A stretch of DNA of 64,000 nt, from contig DATGUF010000011.1 in NCBI GenBank assembly GCA_035301485.1, positions 62,001 to 126,000 on the forward strand, written 5' to 3'. The DNA is from CALEAR01 sp035301485. GTDB lineage: Bacteria > Pseudomonadota > Gammaproteobacteria > Pseudomonadales > Alcanivoracaceae. The notes under the pieces are model-generated. The model had not been told where the DNA came from. It ran no database searches and worked only from the letters and a program-made list of their open reading frames with translations. Below are positions 16,448-25,525 of this stretch, in pieces. Each line of letters begins with the position of its first letter. Position 1 is the stretch's first letter. Position numbers and translations under genes: made by a program.

Positions 16448-17497
16448 GTGTCTAATACCAAACCAACATCCTCGAAATTAAAAACTACCCTCCTTCTTGC
16501 CGCAGTGGTGGCAGTGGCAGTGGGTGTGTACTCATTTTTACAACCCAGCAGCACGAGCGACGCTAACCAAGAGCTGGTGATTTACAGTGGCCAACATAAA
16601 AGTGCCACCTTGGCGATGTTCGATGCCTTCACAGAAAAAACCGGCATAAAAATTAATGCCCGCGAAGGGGCCAGTAACGAATTGGCACATCAAATTGTTG
16701 AAGAAGGGCAGCGTTCTCCCGCCGATATTATCTATACGGAAGAATCCACGCCTTTAATCATGCTGTCGCAAAGAGGGTTGTTGGCAAAGATCAACGACGA
16801 GGCGTTAGCTAATATTCCTGCCGAGCATCAAGGTGAACATGGAGATTGGGTGGGCTTGTTGGCACGCTCCAGAGTGTTGGCGTATAACCAAAACATGATC
16901 ACTGAGGACGAATTGCCCACCTCCATCATGGACTTAACTAAGCCAGAATGGGCCGGTAAGTTTGCTTTTGTAAAAACCAGCGGTGCTTTTCAAACACAAT
17001 TGTCAGCCATGATTAAACTAGAAGGGCGTGAGGTGGCAAAGGCGTGGTTAGAAGGCTTGAAAGCCAACGGTAGAGAATACCGCCACAACAAGGCTGCCTT
17101 AGATGCTGTAGAACGTGGCGATATCGCTTTTGCCATGATTAATAATTACTACTGGGATAAAATGGCGAAAGAAGTGGGTGAAGATGCGCTGCAATCCCGT
17201 TTATATTTCATGGGCACTTATGATCTTGGCGATCTCATCACTGTTTCCGGCGCCGCTATTCTGAAAAGCAGCAAGAACATGGAAGCAGCGCAAGCATTTA
17301 TGGAGTATGCTACCGGCCTTGAAGGGCAGAAGATTTTAACTGTGCACAGTGCTCAGTACCCCATGAATCCAAATGTGGACTCAGAAGGGTTGAAACCATT
17401 TTCAGAGCTAACTCCCCCCAATGGTACGCTAGACTTAGGTGAGTATAGCGATGGCAAAGCAGCGATCGAATTGCTGCAAGAAGTAGGCTTACTATAA
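16448..17497 (+). CDS. fbpA: Periplasmic iron(III)-binding protein, FbpA type
   Basis: This solute-binding protein captures ferric iron in the periplasm for the permease encoded downstream. About 349 residues start with an N-terminal hydrophobic segment (TLLLAAVVAVAVGVYSFL). The mature fold begins with ELVIYSGQHKSATLAMFDAF, the typical start of FbpA/FutA proteins. A YYW-like region (NNYYWDKMAKE) includes tyrosines of the kind that ligate iron in this family. GTG 16448 was chosen, with AAGGA 7 bases upstream; the earlier in-frame GTG at 16427 lies inside the leader hairpin. The Fur box supports the iron role. Confidence 0.88.
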   Translation: MSNTKPTSSKLKTTLLLAAVVAVAVGVYSFLQPSSTSDANQELVIYSGQHKSATLAMFDAFTEKTGIKINAREGASNELAHQIVEEGQRSPADIIYTEESTPLIMLSQRGLLAKINDEALANIPAEHQGEHGDWVGLLARSRVLAYNQNMITEDELPTSIMDLTKPEWAGKFAFVKTSGAFQTQLSAMIKLEGREVAKAWLEGLKANGREYRHNKAALDAVERGDIAFAMINNYYWDKMAKEVGEDALQSRLYFMGTYDLGDLITVSGAAILKSSKNMEAAQAFMEYATGLEGQKILTVHSAQYPMNPNVDSEGLKPFSELTPPNGTLDLGEYSDGKAAIELLQEVGLL

Positions 17498-17500
17498 AAA

Positions 17501-19087
17501 GTGTTAACTAGCAGTAAAAATAGAACAACGTATCGCACCAAGCCAAGAATCCCTCTTGGCTTGGTGCTTTCTGTTGTCTTGTTAATGGTGCTCAGTGCTT
17601 TACCTATTATGTACGTGTTATTGCGTGCACAAGAAGCGGGCTGGGCGCACTCTGCTAGTTTAATTTTTCGGCCACGCATCCTTGAGCTATTACTTAATAC
17701 CTTACGCCTTGCCGGCGCGGTAACGCTGTTGAGTATTTTCATTGGTGTTACTACCGCTTGGCTCATAGAACGCAGTAATTTGCCCCGAAAAAAAATATGG
17801 AACGCAATAGTAACACTGCCTTTTGCTGTGCCTTCTTTCATCAGTGCTTATAGTTGGATCTCGGTTTTTCCAAGCCTAGAAGGCTTTTATGGCTCGGTAT
17901 TAGTGTTAACGTTATGTAATTATCCGCTAGTGCATTTGCCGGTGGCTGCCGCATTAAGAGGAATGGATCCCGCCTTAGAAGAAACTTCACGTTCTTTAGG
18001 TTACAGCCGCTTTAAAACCTTCTTCAAAGTGATGCTGCCACAACTTCGTATTGCCATCATGGGGGGCGCTATTTTAATTGCCTTACACATGCTGGCAGAG
18101 TTTGGTGCCTTAGCTTTCCTAAATTATGAAACCTTTACCACCGCAATTTTCGATCAATATTACATAGCGTTTGATGGTGCTTCTGCCGCCATGATGACAC
18201 TAGTACTGCTGCTTCTGTGTTTGGGGGTGATGGGGTTAGAAATGTTGATCCGTGGCCAGGAAAACTATGCCACTGATCGTAAAGGCTCGCCGGGTGTGGC
18301 TGAAGAAGTAGAGCTTGGTGCGTTTAAACCAGTAGCTTTGTTAGGGCTGGTACTGTTAGCTATCGTGTCTACCGGTGCGCCATTAGGTATTATTGGTTAC
18401 TGGCTCATGGTCGGTAGCTCAGCAGCGGTGGATATGGCAGAACTAAGTTCTACGTTAGTGGTGACGCTTTCGCTGGGAATGGGCGGCGCCGTATTGGCGG
18501 CTGTGTTTGCTTTGCCATTGGTGTTTTTGGCGGTGCGATACCGAGGGCCTTTAGCCACTATCGCCGACCGGCTTCCGTACTTTATTCACAGTTTGCCCGG
18601 CCTAGTGATTGGCTTAACGTTGGTGTTTTTTGCCATTCGCTACGCGTTTGCTTTTTACCAAACCATACCCTTGTTGTTAATTGGTTACGCCATGTTGTTT
18701 TTGCCGATGGCGCAATCAGCTACCCGAGCGGCCCTTGTGCAAGTATCGAGGCAATTAGAAGAAGTAGCATTATCTTTAGGGCGTGATGCGTTGAGTGTGT
18801 TTATGCGTATTACCTTGCCGCTTATTGCGCCTGGAGTGGGGGCGGGGCTAGCGCTGGTTTTCCTACAAATTATGAAAGAGCTCACGGCTACTTTATTATT
18901 GCGGCCTACGGGTGTGAGCACGCTTGCTACCAAAGTATGGGAGCACACGGATAGCGCCGAGTACGCTGCTTCCGCACCTTATGCGGCCTTGTTAATTATT
19001 GTGTCTGGTTTGCCCGTTTATTTACTGACGATGCGCTCGCTAACTCGAAATAGCAGCGAGCAGCTGATTGAAAAAGGTAGTGCATGA
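17501..19087 (+). CDS. fbpB: Iron(III) ABC transporter permease, FbpB type (fused two-domain)
   Basis: This is the inner-membrane channel for iron passed on by FbpA. Its 528 residues contain two copies of the binding-protein-dependent permease domain, each with the EAA loop (LEETSRSLGYSRFKTFFKV and LEEVALSLGRDALSVFMRI) that docks the ATPase. About 12 membrane segments are expected. Start GTG 17501 is 3 bases after the fbpA stop and has only a poor ribosome binding site, which suggests coupling. It overlaps fbpC by 4 bases (ATGA). Confidence 0.9.
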   Translation: MLTSSKNRTTYRTKPRIPLGLVLSVVLLMVLSALPIMYVLLRAQEAGWAHSASLIFRPRILELLLNTLRLAGAVTLLSIFIGVTTAWLIERSNLPRKKIWNAIVTLPFAVPSFISAYSWISVFPSLEGFYGSVLVLTLCNYPLVHLPVAAALRGMDPALEETSRSLGYSRFKTFFKVMLPQLRIAIMGGAILIALHMLAEFGALAFLNYETFTTAIFDQYYIAFDGASAAMMTLVLLLLCLGVMGLEMLIRGQENYATDRKGSPGVAEEVELGAFKPVALLGLVLLAIVSTGAPLGIIGYWLMVGSSAAVDMAELSSTLVVTLSLGMGGAVLAAVFALPLVFLAVRYRGPLATIADRLPYFIHSLPGLVIGLTLVFFAIRYAFAFYQTIPLLLIGYAMLFLPMAQSATRAALVQVSRQLEEVALSLGRDALSVFMRITLPLIAPGVGAGLALVFLQIMKELTATLLLRPTGVSTLATKVWEHTDSAEYAASAPYAALLIIVSGLPVYLLTMRSLTRNSSEQLIEKGSA

Positions 19088-20247
19088 AAAAGTTAGTGGT
19101 GAAAAACCTTGCAAAGCGTTTCGCTGAAGTGCGTGCTCTGCAAGACGTAACCTTGGAGCTAGAGGAGGGTAAAATCCTCGCAGTACTCGGGCCTTCAGGT
19201 TGCGGTAAAACCACCTTGTTACGTGTAATAGCGGGGTTTGAAACACCCGATGAGGGCTCTGTACAAGTAGATAAAAAAGTGTTGTTCGATGGCCGCACCA
19301 ATATCAAGCCCGAGCAGCGTAAAATAGGTTATGTGCCACAACACGGTGTGTTATTCCCCCATTTAAATGTGGCTAAGAACATATCCTTTGGGCTGCATGC
19401 CACAGCGTTAAGCCGTGCAGAAAAGCGTATGCGTGTGGCAGAAATGCTTGAGTTAGTAGGCATGCCAGGCTTAGAAGAGCGCATGCCACATGAGCTCTCT
19501 GGCGGCCAACAACAGCGCATTGCTTTGGCGCGAGCCCTCGCACCTTCGCCAACCCTTGTGTTGCTCGACGAGCCTTTTTCAGCGTTAGATGCGGGCCTGC
19601 GGCAAACACTGCGCGAAGAAGTGAAAAACACGTTAGCCAGTATTAACGCCACCGCCATTATCGTTACTCACGATCAAGAAGAGGCGTTGTCCATGGCAGA
19701 TTACGTGGCGGTAATGCGCGATGGGCAGTGCGTGCAAGTAGCCGACCCAGTTACTGTGTACCAACATCCTGTGGATTTACAGGTGGCCAAGTTTGTGGGT
19801 GAAGCCACCCTTATACCCGCGAATTTAGTTGGCCAACGCAGTACGCCCACGGTGCTAGATGAAGCAGCGCAGCAAGTGCTGAAAGAGAGTAAGAATCTAC
19901 TGGAAAAAACACCAGAGATAACCGAGCCAATATCACACCAATTTGCCTTTTGTGCCCTAGGTGAAATGCCATTGTCATCGCGAAGCGCCGTGCAAAGCGG
20001 TGCCGCTACGATCATGATTCGCCCTGAGCAGTTTTTATTATGCGAACCGGAAAAGGCGCAGATGACGGGTATAGTGCTGCGAACGATTTATTGTGGCCAT
20101 AGCACTTTGCTGCAAGTGCAAACTAGCCCGCATTGTGGCGATCATGAAATACAAGTGCGCTTAAACGGCGCACAAAGTTTGCAGCCTGGTGATCTCGTGC
20201 ATTTGTGTGTGCGCGGCGAAGTGATGGCTTACCCAACCCACCCATAA
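19084..20247 (+). CDS. fbpC: Iron(III) ABC transporter ATPase, FbpC type
   Basis: This is the cytoplasmic ATPase of the importer. Walker A GPSGCGKTT, signature LSGGQQQRIALARAL and Walker B VLLDEPFSALD, with the H-loop in VTHDQEEAL, are all intact. After about residue 240 a C-terminal extension contains TOBE-like regulatory sequence, bringing the length to 387, a little longer than a typical FbpC (about 350). It overlaps fbpB by 4 bases. No clear terminator is visible downstream. Confidence 0.92.
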   Translation: MKKLVVKNLAKRFAEVRALQDVTLELEEGKILAVLGPSGCGKTTLLRVIAGFETPDEGSVQVDKKVLFDGRTNIKPEQRKIGYVPQHGVLFPHLNVAKNISFGLHATALSRAEKRMRVAEMLELVGMPGLEERMPHELSGGQQQRIALARALAPSPTLVLLDEPFSALDAGLRQTLREEVKNTLASINATAIIVTHDQEEALSMADYVAVMRDGQCVQVADPVTVYQHPVDLQVAKFVGEATLIPANLVGQRSTPTVLDEAAQQVLKESKNLLEKTPEITEPISHQFAFCALGEMPLSSRSAVQSGAATIMIRPEQFLLCEPEKAQMTGIVLRTIYCGHSTLLQVQTSPHCGDHEIQVRLNGAQSLQPGDLVHLCVRGEVMAYPTHP

Positions 20248-20405
20248 CCCCTTCTTTTTCTTTCCTGTTGTTTAAAACGCTCAGCGAGCTTGATAGCTTT
20301 TGCCATTGCTTGGCGGTGTGTCTATGCGCATTATTTAGCTATATCTATAGATAAAGCACTTTTTTATCTAGTAAGAGTGCTAATAATAACAATAGGAGAC
20401 CAAGC

Positions 20406-22052
20406 ATGTACGTTGCTCAGGACTACGCCGAGCGTTACGCCGATTTCGATTACAACACTCTCGTTAAAAATAATATAAGCGGTAGCCCAACAGCTTTGAA
20501 TGCGAGTGTGGAGTGCTGTGATAGGCATGCTTTACCTGGCAAAGTAGCGCTGTTTTGTGAAGATGTAAGCGGCCAACAGAGCATGCATACCTTTGCTGAA
20601 CTGAAAGAACAAGCGTCACAGTTTGCAAATTTTTTGCAGCAGCAAGGAGTGCAAAAGGGGCAAGTGGTGGCCGGGCTATTGCCTAAAACGCATGAGCTAT
20701 TAATTACTATTTTAGCTACTTGGCGCCTTGGTGCTGTGTACCAACCTTTGTTTACGGCGTTTGGGCCAGGTGCTATCGAGCAGCGTATTGGCAATTCTAA
20801 ACCTGCTTTTGTAGTTACCGATGCTGTTAACCGCGATAAGTTGCTGAAAGTGGCCGAGTGCCCAGCCGTAATTACTGTTGCCGGCGAAAAGGGAGTAGGG
20901 CTGCACCAGGGTGATTTCAGTTTCTGGGCTGAAATGCAGCGCCAAAGCACCCATTTTGAGCCTGTCATGCTAACCCTTGAAGATCCTTTCTTGTTGATGT
21001 TCACCTCTGGCACCACAGGTTCGCCAAAACCTATTGACGTGCCGTTAAAAGCCGTCGTGGCTTTCCAAGAGTACATGCGTAATGCGGTGGGTTTGCGCCA
21101 CACTGATAATTACTGGTGTATGGCGGATCCTGGTTGGGCTTATGGTTTGTACTTTGGCATTACCGGCCCTTTAGCGCTTGGCCATCCTACCTTGTTTCTA
21201 AATGCCCCCTTCACTGTGCAGCGCACGGTGAGCACAGTGGCAAAATACAATATCAACAACTTAACCGGATCCCCAACGGTGTACCGCATGCTAATTGCAG
21301 GCGGTGAAGAAGTGGTGCCAGCGTTGAAGAACAGCTTGCGCGTGGTGAGTAGTGCTGGTGAGCCACTAAACCCAGAAGTTATTCGTTGGTTTGAGCAAAA
21401 TCTTGATGTGGTGGTGCACGACCATTACGGCCAAACAGAATTAGGCATGGTGCTCTGTAACCATCATGCGTTGGAACACACCATCCATCTAGGCTCAGCT
21501 GGTTATGCCTCGCCTGGGCATCGCGTGGTGGTGCTCGACGAGCAACTGAACGAGTTAGCACCCGGCTTTCCAGGTGAATTAGCAGTGGACCTCGAGGCTT
21601 CCCCCTTGTGCTGGTTCCAAGGCTATAAAGATATGCCTACTGATGCTTTTCAGGGCAAATATTACCTCACCGGCGACACCGTTGAGCTGAATGAAGATGG
21701 CAGCATCAGCTTTGTTGGTCGTGCAGATGACGTGATTGTTACTTCTGGTTATCGCGTGGGGCCCTTTGAAGTGGAAAGCGCTTTGGTAGAACACGAAGCA
21801 GTACTTGAGGCGGCGGTGGTAGGAAAGCCAGATGCACAGCGTGGTGAAATTATTAAAGCAGTTGTGGTGTTGAACACCGAATACAAAGCCTGTGAAGAAC
21901 TGCAGACGGATCTGCAAGAGCACGTGAAAGTACGTTTGGCTGCTCATGCTTACCCACGTGAAGTGGAGTTTGTTGAGAGCTTGCCAAAAACACCAAGCGG
22001 AAAAGTACAGCGTTTTATTTTGCGCTACGAAGCCGCCAATCAAGTGGCATAA
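20406..22052 (+). CDS. AMP-binding acyl-CoA synthetase (short/medium-chain type)
   Basis: This enzyme activates a carboxylic acid to its CoA thioester through an acyl-adenylate. It has 548 residues with the adenylate-forming signature FTSGTTGSPKP (about residue 198), the A5 motif DHYGQTELG, the TGD and GRADDVI hinge region, and the C-terminal catalytic lysine in PKTPSGKVQRF. It resembles the acetyl/butyryl-CoA synthetase branch more than long-chain FadD. AGGAGA lies just upstream of the start. The neighbouring SDR dehydrogenase and acetate symporter suggest short-chain acid use; the exact substrate is unknown. Confidence 0.85.
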   Translation: MYVAQDYAERYADFDYNTLVKNNISGSPTALNASVECCDRHALPGKVALFCEDVSGQQSMHTFAELKEQASQFANFLQQQGVQKGQVVAGLLPKTHELLITILATWRLGAVYQPLFTAFGPGAIEQRIGNSKPAFVVTDAVNRDKLLKVAECPAVITVAGEKGVGLHQGDFSFWAEMQRQSTHFEPVMLTLEDPFLLMFTSGTTGSPKPIDVPLKAVVAFQEYMRNAVGLRHTDNYWCMADPGWAYGLYFGITGPLALGHPTLFLNAPFTVQRTVSTVAKYNINNLTGSPTVYRMLIAGGEEVVPALKNSLRVVSSAGEPLNPEVIRWFEQNLDVVVHDHYGQTELGMVLCNHHALEHTIHLGSAGYASPGHRVVVLDEQLNELAPGFPGELAVDLEASPLCWFQGYKDMPTDAFQGKYYLTGDTVELNEDGSISFVGRADDVIVTSGYRVGPFEVESALVEHEAVLEAAVVGKPDAQRGEIIKAVVVLNTEYKACEELQTDLQEHVKVRLAAHAYPREVEFVESLPKTPSGKVQRFILRYEAANQVA

Positions 22053-22082
22053 GCCGTTTTTAATGCAGTAATAGGATTAACG

Positions 22083-22847
22083 ATGCAATTAGAAAATAAC
22101 ACCTTTGTTATCACAGGTGGAGCTTCTGGTTTAGGAGCCGCCGCCGCAGAACATTTCGTGCGCGAAGGCGCCAATGTGGTGCTCGTGGATGTTCACGAAA
22201 CAGTTCAAGAAAAAGCTAAAGAGCTTGGCCAACAGGCACTTGGCGTGCAGTGTGATATTACCTCAGAAGCTTCTGCGCAAGCCGCGCTGGATGAGGCACT
22301 ACAACATTTTGGGCGCATTGATGGTTTGGTGAATTGTGCGGGCATTGGTGGCGCGGCGCGTATTGTTGGTCGCAATGGGCCTTACAACTTAGATGATTTT
22401 AGCCGTGTTATTCAAGTAAATCTTATTGGTTCATTTAATATGCTGCGTTTGGTGTCAGCGATAATGGTAAACAATGAGCCTAACGAAGGAGGCGAGCGTG
22501 GTGTGATCATCAACACGGCCTCAGTGGCTGCTTATGATGGGCAAATAGGGCAGGCTGCTTATGCGGCTTCTAAAGGCGGCGTGGTGTCATTAACACTGCC
22601 GGCTGCTCGTGATCTTGCTCAACACGGTATTCGTGTGATGACCATTGCGCCTGGCATTTTCCGCACGCCAATGATGGCGGGGATGCCGCAGGAAGTACAA
22701 GATTCTTTGGGGGCTAGTGTGCCGTTTCCATCACGGTTAGGTGAGCCCAGAGAGTTTGCAGAGTTAGCGGCGCATATCGTGCACAACCCAATGTTAAATG
22801 GCGAAGTAATTCGCTTAGACGGGGCCATTAGGATGGCACCGCGTTAA
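22083..22847 (+). CDS. SDR-family dehydrogenase, 3-hydroxyacyl-CoA dehydrogenase type 2-like
   Basis: This is a 254-residue classical short-chain dehydrogenase. NAD-binding TGGASGLG is near the N terminus, followed by NCAG, the catalytic Ser in NTASVAAYDG, and the YAASK catalytic pair. The sequence pattern, including the VGRNGPYNLDDFSRVIQVNL region, matches the type 2 3-hydroxyacyl-CoA dehydrogenase group (HSD17B10-like), which oxidises 3-hydroxyacyl-CoA. It follows the acyl-CoA synthetase by 30 bases, so the pair probably acts in one acid-degradation pathway. A terminator follows. Confidence 0.85.
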   Translation: MQLENNTFVITGGASGLGAAAAEHFVREGANVVLVDVHETVQEKAKELGQQALGVQCDITSEASAQAALDEALQHFGRIDGLVNCAGIGGAARIVGRNGPYNLDDFSRVIQVNLIGSFNMLRLVSAIMVNNEPNEGGERGVIINTASVAAYDGQIGQAAYAASKGGVVSLTLPAARDLAQHGIRVMTIAPGIFRTPMMAGMPQEVQDSLGASVPFPSRLGEPREFAELAAHIVHNPMLNGEVIRLDGAIRMAPR

Positions 22848-22852
22848 TAGAT

Positions 22853-22890
22853 AAAAGGCGCTCCATCTTTTTTGATGCAGCGCCTTTTTT
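22853..22890 (+). terminator. Rho-independent terminator after the SDR gene
   Basis: GGCGCT (22857-22862) plus CATC pair with GATG plus AGCGCC (22874-22884), followed by six T. A flanking A-run and T-run extend the stem. It ends the synthetase-SDR unit. Confidence 0.88.
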
Positions 22891-23016
22891 ATGCCTGAAA
22901 AAGCTGTAATAGAGGAAAAAAGGAGCGTTTATAAAAGGAAACTGAACTCTAGTAAAAATAAAAACAAAGTAAATATTGCCTTTACTCAATAAAAATTAAA
23001 AAAAATGAGGTTCATG

Positions 23017-23337
23017 ATGGGTAAACAATCGTTGGATTATATAACAAATCATCCGAAGTTTAAGGAATTGGTGGCTAAGCGAACACGTTTGGCTATTACG
23101 CTTACTGTTATCGTGGCGGGTTTATTTTACGCCTTGATCTTAATGGTAGCGTTTACACCAGAAATGATCGGTAAACCAATAGGTTTCGGTGGTTTGACGC
23201 TTGGTGTAGCGCTGGTTTTGTCTTTCTTTATTTTGTTTTGGTTGTTAACAGCCTTTTATGTATTCCGAGCGAATAATACTTTCGACAGCATTACAGAAGC
23301 GCTTATTCACGACATTAATAAAAATAATAAGGAATAA
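23017..23337 (+). CDS. DUF485 inner-membrane protein (YjcH-like)
   Basis: This 106-residue protein has two hydrophobic segments and the DUF485 pattern: a HPKFKELV start, KRTRLAITLTVIV, and an FYVFRANNTFDSI end. In many Proteobacteria such genes sit directly before actP, as here (2 bases apart), and are thought to assist the symporter. Three in-frame ATGs (23005, 23014, 23017) are possible; 23017 has the best spacing (6 bases) from the GAGG at 23007-23010. Confidence 0.9.
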   Translation: MGKQSLDYITNHPKFKELVAKRTRLAITLTVIVAGLFYALILMVAFTPEMIGKPIGFGGLTLGVALVLSFFILFWLLTAFYVFRANNTFDSITEALIHDINKNNKE

Positions 23338-23339
23338 AC

Positions 23340-24989
23340 ATGAAAACCTTTAGCCGTTTTTATAAGCAGTTGCCACTGCTAGCTATTTTGTTGTTAACGT
23401 CGCCTGTTGCCATGGCAGCCACGCCGGGCAGTAAAACAAACATGTCTGCCATCAGCATGTTTGTGGCGTTTGTAGTTCTTACACTTTTCATTACCTATTG
23501 GGCCTCGAAAAAAACACAGTCAACTTCGGATTTTTATACCGCAGGGGGCGAAATCACAGGGTTTCAAAATGGGTTGGCCATTGCTGGCGATTACATGTCG
23601 GCAGCCACGTTGCTAGGCTTAACTGCCATGTTGTTTATGTCGGGCGTTGATGCCTACATTTATATGCTTGCCTTCTTTGTTGGCTGGCCAATTATCCTTT
23701 TTTTGATGGCTGAACGGCTGCGAAACTTAGGCCGTTATACGTTTGTTGACATCACCTCTTACCGTTTAAACCAATCCAAAGTGAGAACTATGTCTGCAAT
23801 TAGTTCGCTCACTGTGGTGTGCTTTTACTTGGTGGCGCAAATGGTGGGGGCAGGGCAGCTGATCAAGCTGCTGTTTGGATTAAATTATAATACGGCGCTC
23901 TTTATAGTAGGCGCCCTTATGATGATCTACGTGACATTTGGCGGCATGGTAGCCACCACTTGGGTGCAAATTATTAAAGCTTGTTTGTTGCTTGGTGGTG
24001 GAACGGTGGTGATGGTGCTAGCGTTTAAACAATTTGGTTTTAGCTACAGCAACCTGCTGCAAGAAGCCATGTCGGTGCATAGTTTAAAAGAGCGCTTGGT
24101 GTTTCCAGGCAGTTTGCTATCTAATCCTGTAACAGCGGTTTCTATGGGGCTAGGGTTAATGTTTGGTACTGCAGGTTTGCCACACATCTTGATGCGTTTC
24201 TTTACTGTGGGTAATGCCAAGGAAGCACGTAAATCAGTGCTCTATGCTTCCGGCTTTACGGCCTATTTTTTCAACGTAATTGCCATTATGGGGTTAGCAT
24301 CAATTATTATTGTGGGCCAAAATCCTGCGTTTTTTGAGCAGGGCGACACCAGCCAGACGGTGCTTGGTGGTGGCAACATGGTGGTGATGCATTTGGCGCA
24401 AGCAGTAGGCGGCAACATGCTTATGGGCTTCTTATCTGCAGTTGCCTTTGCCACTATTTTGGCTGTGGTGGCTGGATTAGCACTGGCGGGTGCTTCTGCC
24501 ATTGCGCATGATTTATATGCACAGGTATTTCGTAAAGGGCAGGCGACAGAAAAAGAAGAGTTACGTGTGAGCCGTATCGCTACAATTGCTTTAGGTTTTG
24601 TGGCCATTTTGCTCGGTATTGCTTTCGAAAAAATGAACACGGCTTTTATGGCAGCTTTAGCTTTCTCTGTGGCCGCTTCAGCAAATTTCCCAGTTTTAAT
24701 CCTGTCTATGTACTGGAAGCGTCTCACTACACGTGGTGCTTTAGCCGCCGGTTATGCGGGTTTGTTTACAGCAGTAACGTTGGTGGTGCTGTCGCAATCT
24801 GTGTGGGTGGATGTGTTCGGCTTTGCGGAGCCCTTATTCCCTTATACGCAGCCTGCGTTATTCTCCATGCCAATGGCTTTTCTTTTTGCTTACGTGTTTT
24901 CTGTAACGGATAAGAGCCAGGAAGCATTAAATGAGCAAGCGAAATTCCAACAGCAATACATTCGCGCGCAAACAGGGTTGAATGTTTAG
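23340..24989 (+). CDS. actP: Sodium:solute symporter, cation/acetate symporter ActP
   Basis: This inner-membrane importer of acetate and other short carboxylates belongs to the SSS family. Its 549 residues begin with a cleavable-looking signal (ending PVAMA), as E. coli ActP does, then about 13 membrane segments. The early STSDFYTAGGEITGFQNGLAIAGDYMSAA region (residues about 61-90) is the family hallmark. Together with DUF485 and the acyl-CoA synthetase upstream it makes a plausible acid uptake and activation module. A strong terminator follows. Confidence 0.92.
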   Translation: MKTFSRFYKQLPLLAILLLTSPVAMAATPGSKTNMSAISMFVAFVVLTLFITYWASKKTQSTSDFYTAGGEITGFQNGLAIAGDYMSAATLLGLTAMLFMSGVDAYIYMLAFFVGWPIILFLMAERLRNLGRYTFVDITSYRLNQSKVRTMSAISSLTVVCFYLVAQMVGAGQLIKLLFGLNYNTALFIVGALMMIYVTFGGMVATTWVQIIKACLLLGGGTVVMVLAFKQFGFSYSNLLQEAMSVHSLKERLVFPGSLLSNPVTAVSMGLGLMFGTAGLPHILMRFFTVGNAKEARKSVLYASGFTAYFFNVIAIMGLASIIIVGQNPAFFEQGDTSQTVLGGGNMVVMHLAQAVGGNMLMGFLSAVAFATILAVVAGLALAGASAIAHDLYAQVFRKGQATEKEELRVSRIATIALGFVAILLGIAFEKMNTAFMAALAFSVAASANFPVLILSMYWKRLTTRGALAAGYAGLFTAVTLVVLSQSVWVDVFGFAEPLFPYTQPALFSMPMAFLFAYVFSVTDKSQEALNEQAKFQQQYIRAQTGLNV

Positions 24990-25016
24990 CGCTAGATAAT
25001 GCAAAATGCAGTGGTA

Positions 25017-25049
25017 ACAGCCTCCAAAGCGGTTTTTGGAGGCTGTTTT
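25017..25049 (+). terminator. Rho-independent terminator after actP
   Basis: ACAGCCTCCAAA (25017-25028) pairs with TTTGGAGGCTGT (25035-25046) and is followed by a T-rich stretch (TTTTGTTTT counting the stem-end T). The 12-bp stem lies directly between actP and the convergent tRNA-Arg gene. Confidence 0.9.
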
Positions 25050-25053
25050 GTTT

Positions 25054-25130
25054 TGGTGCCCCGGAGACGACTTGAACGTCCGACCTAGCGCTTAGGAGGC
25101 ACTTGCTCTATCCAACTGAGCTACCAGGGC
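25054..25130 (-). tRNA. tRNA-Arg, anticodon CCT
   Basis: Read on the reverse strand, it has a 7-bp acceptor stem (GCCCTGG with CCGGGGC), a D-arm GCTCAGTTGGATAGAGC, an anticodon stem AGTGC/GCGCT with loop CTCCTAA (anticodon CCT, codon AGG), a T-arm with TTCAAGT, discriminator A and an encoded CCA end. All arms pair. It lies beside the rsmZ-like locus. Confidence 0.96.
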
Positions 25131-25189
25131 AAAAGAAAAGCGAATTTTAACGTTTTAAAAAGAGAGACTTCAATACTTTTTTATTGTTG

Positions 25190-25207
25190 TGTAAGCCTTC
25201 TCTTACA
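25190..25207 (+). promoter_or_regulatory. GacA-type upstream activating sequence
   Basis: TGTAAG-CCTTCT-CTTACA is a perfect match to the TGTAAG-N6-CTTACA element bound by the response regulator GacA in front of Pseudomonas rsmY and rsmZ. Its centre lies about 175 bases before the predicted transcript start, a distance similar to that described for rsmZ. Confidence 0.85.
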
Positions 25208-25362
25208 TTGGCGTAGGATTTGTTAGTAAAAACCATACGGTTCTTAGGGTAATGTAACTACTAGATTGCGGTAACTAATTGAAACACAGTGTAAAAACCT
25301 TAAAAAACTGTAAAGTGAACGAGTGTTTTGTTATACGATCAAATAAATAGTTAGAGTCTGGC

Positions 25363-25368
25363 TATACT
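25363..25368 (+). promoter_or_regulatory. -10 element of the rsmZ-like promoter
   Basis: TATACT is close to the sigma-70 consensus TATAAT. There is no good -35 hexamer 17 bases upstream, as expected for a promoter that depends on an activator such as GacA. The predicted start is about 25374-25376. Confidence 0.6.
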
Positions 25369-25374
25369 GTTTTC

Positions 25375-25525
25375 GTGCTCAAGAACAAGAGTACAAGGAT
25401 CACAAGGATGTATGTGAGGGATGTATTGGTATATTTCAGGGATGGTATACATGGATGTTGCGATGAGCGCACCTGAGTAAGGATTACTCAAAGAAAAAGG
25501 CGACCAGGATGGTCGCCTTTTTTTT
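25375..25525 (+). ncRNA. rsmZ: RsmZ/CsrB-type small RNA that sequesters CsrA/RsmA
   Basis: The predicted transcript of about 150 bases contains seven GGA motifs (25397, 25406, 25419, 25440, 25453, 25481, 25507). Several are presented in hairpin loops: GAGTAA-GGA-TTACTC (25475-25489) is a perfect stem, and the last GGA is in the terminator loop. Repeated A/GGGA in loops is how these RNAs titrate CsrA/RsmA. The perfect GacA box upstream, the strong terminator and the position beside fdxA and mutS, where Pseudomonas carries rsmZ, all agree. csrA itself is at 39.3 kb. The exact 5' end is inferred. It could be named rsmY or rsmX instead; synteny favours rsmZ. Confidence 0.88.
25494..25525 (+). terminator. 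Bidirectional terminator of the rsmZ-like RNA and fdxA
   Basis: GGCGACC (25499-25505), loop AGGAT, GGTCGCC (25511-25517), then eight T. The A-run on the left gives a shorter T-run on the reverse strand, so it can also stop fdxA transcription, which arrives from 25545. Confidence 0.93.

Noticed and set aside
20450..21103. Reverse-strand open frame of 217 codons inside the acyl-CoA synthetase gene
   Set aside because: It is a shadow of a gene with intact adenylate-forming motifs; the translation is low-complexity in Ser and Thr and matches no family.
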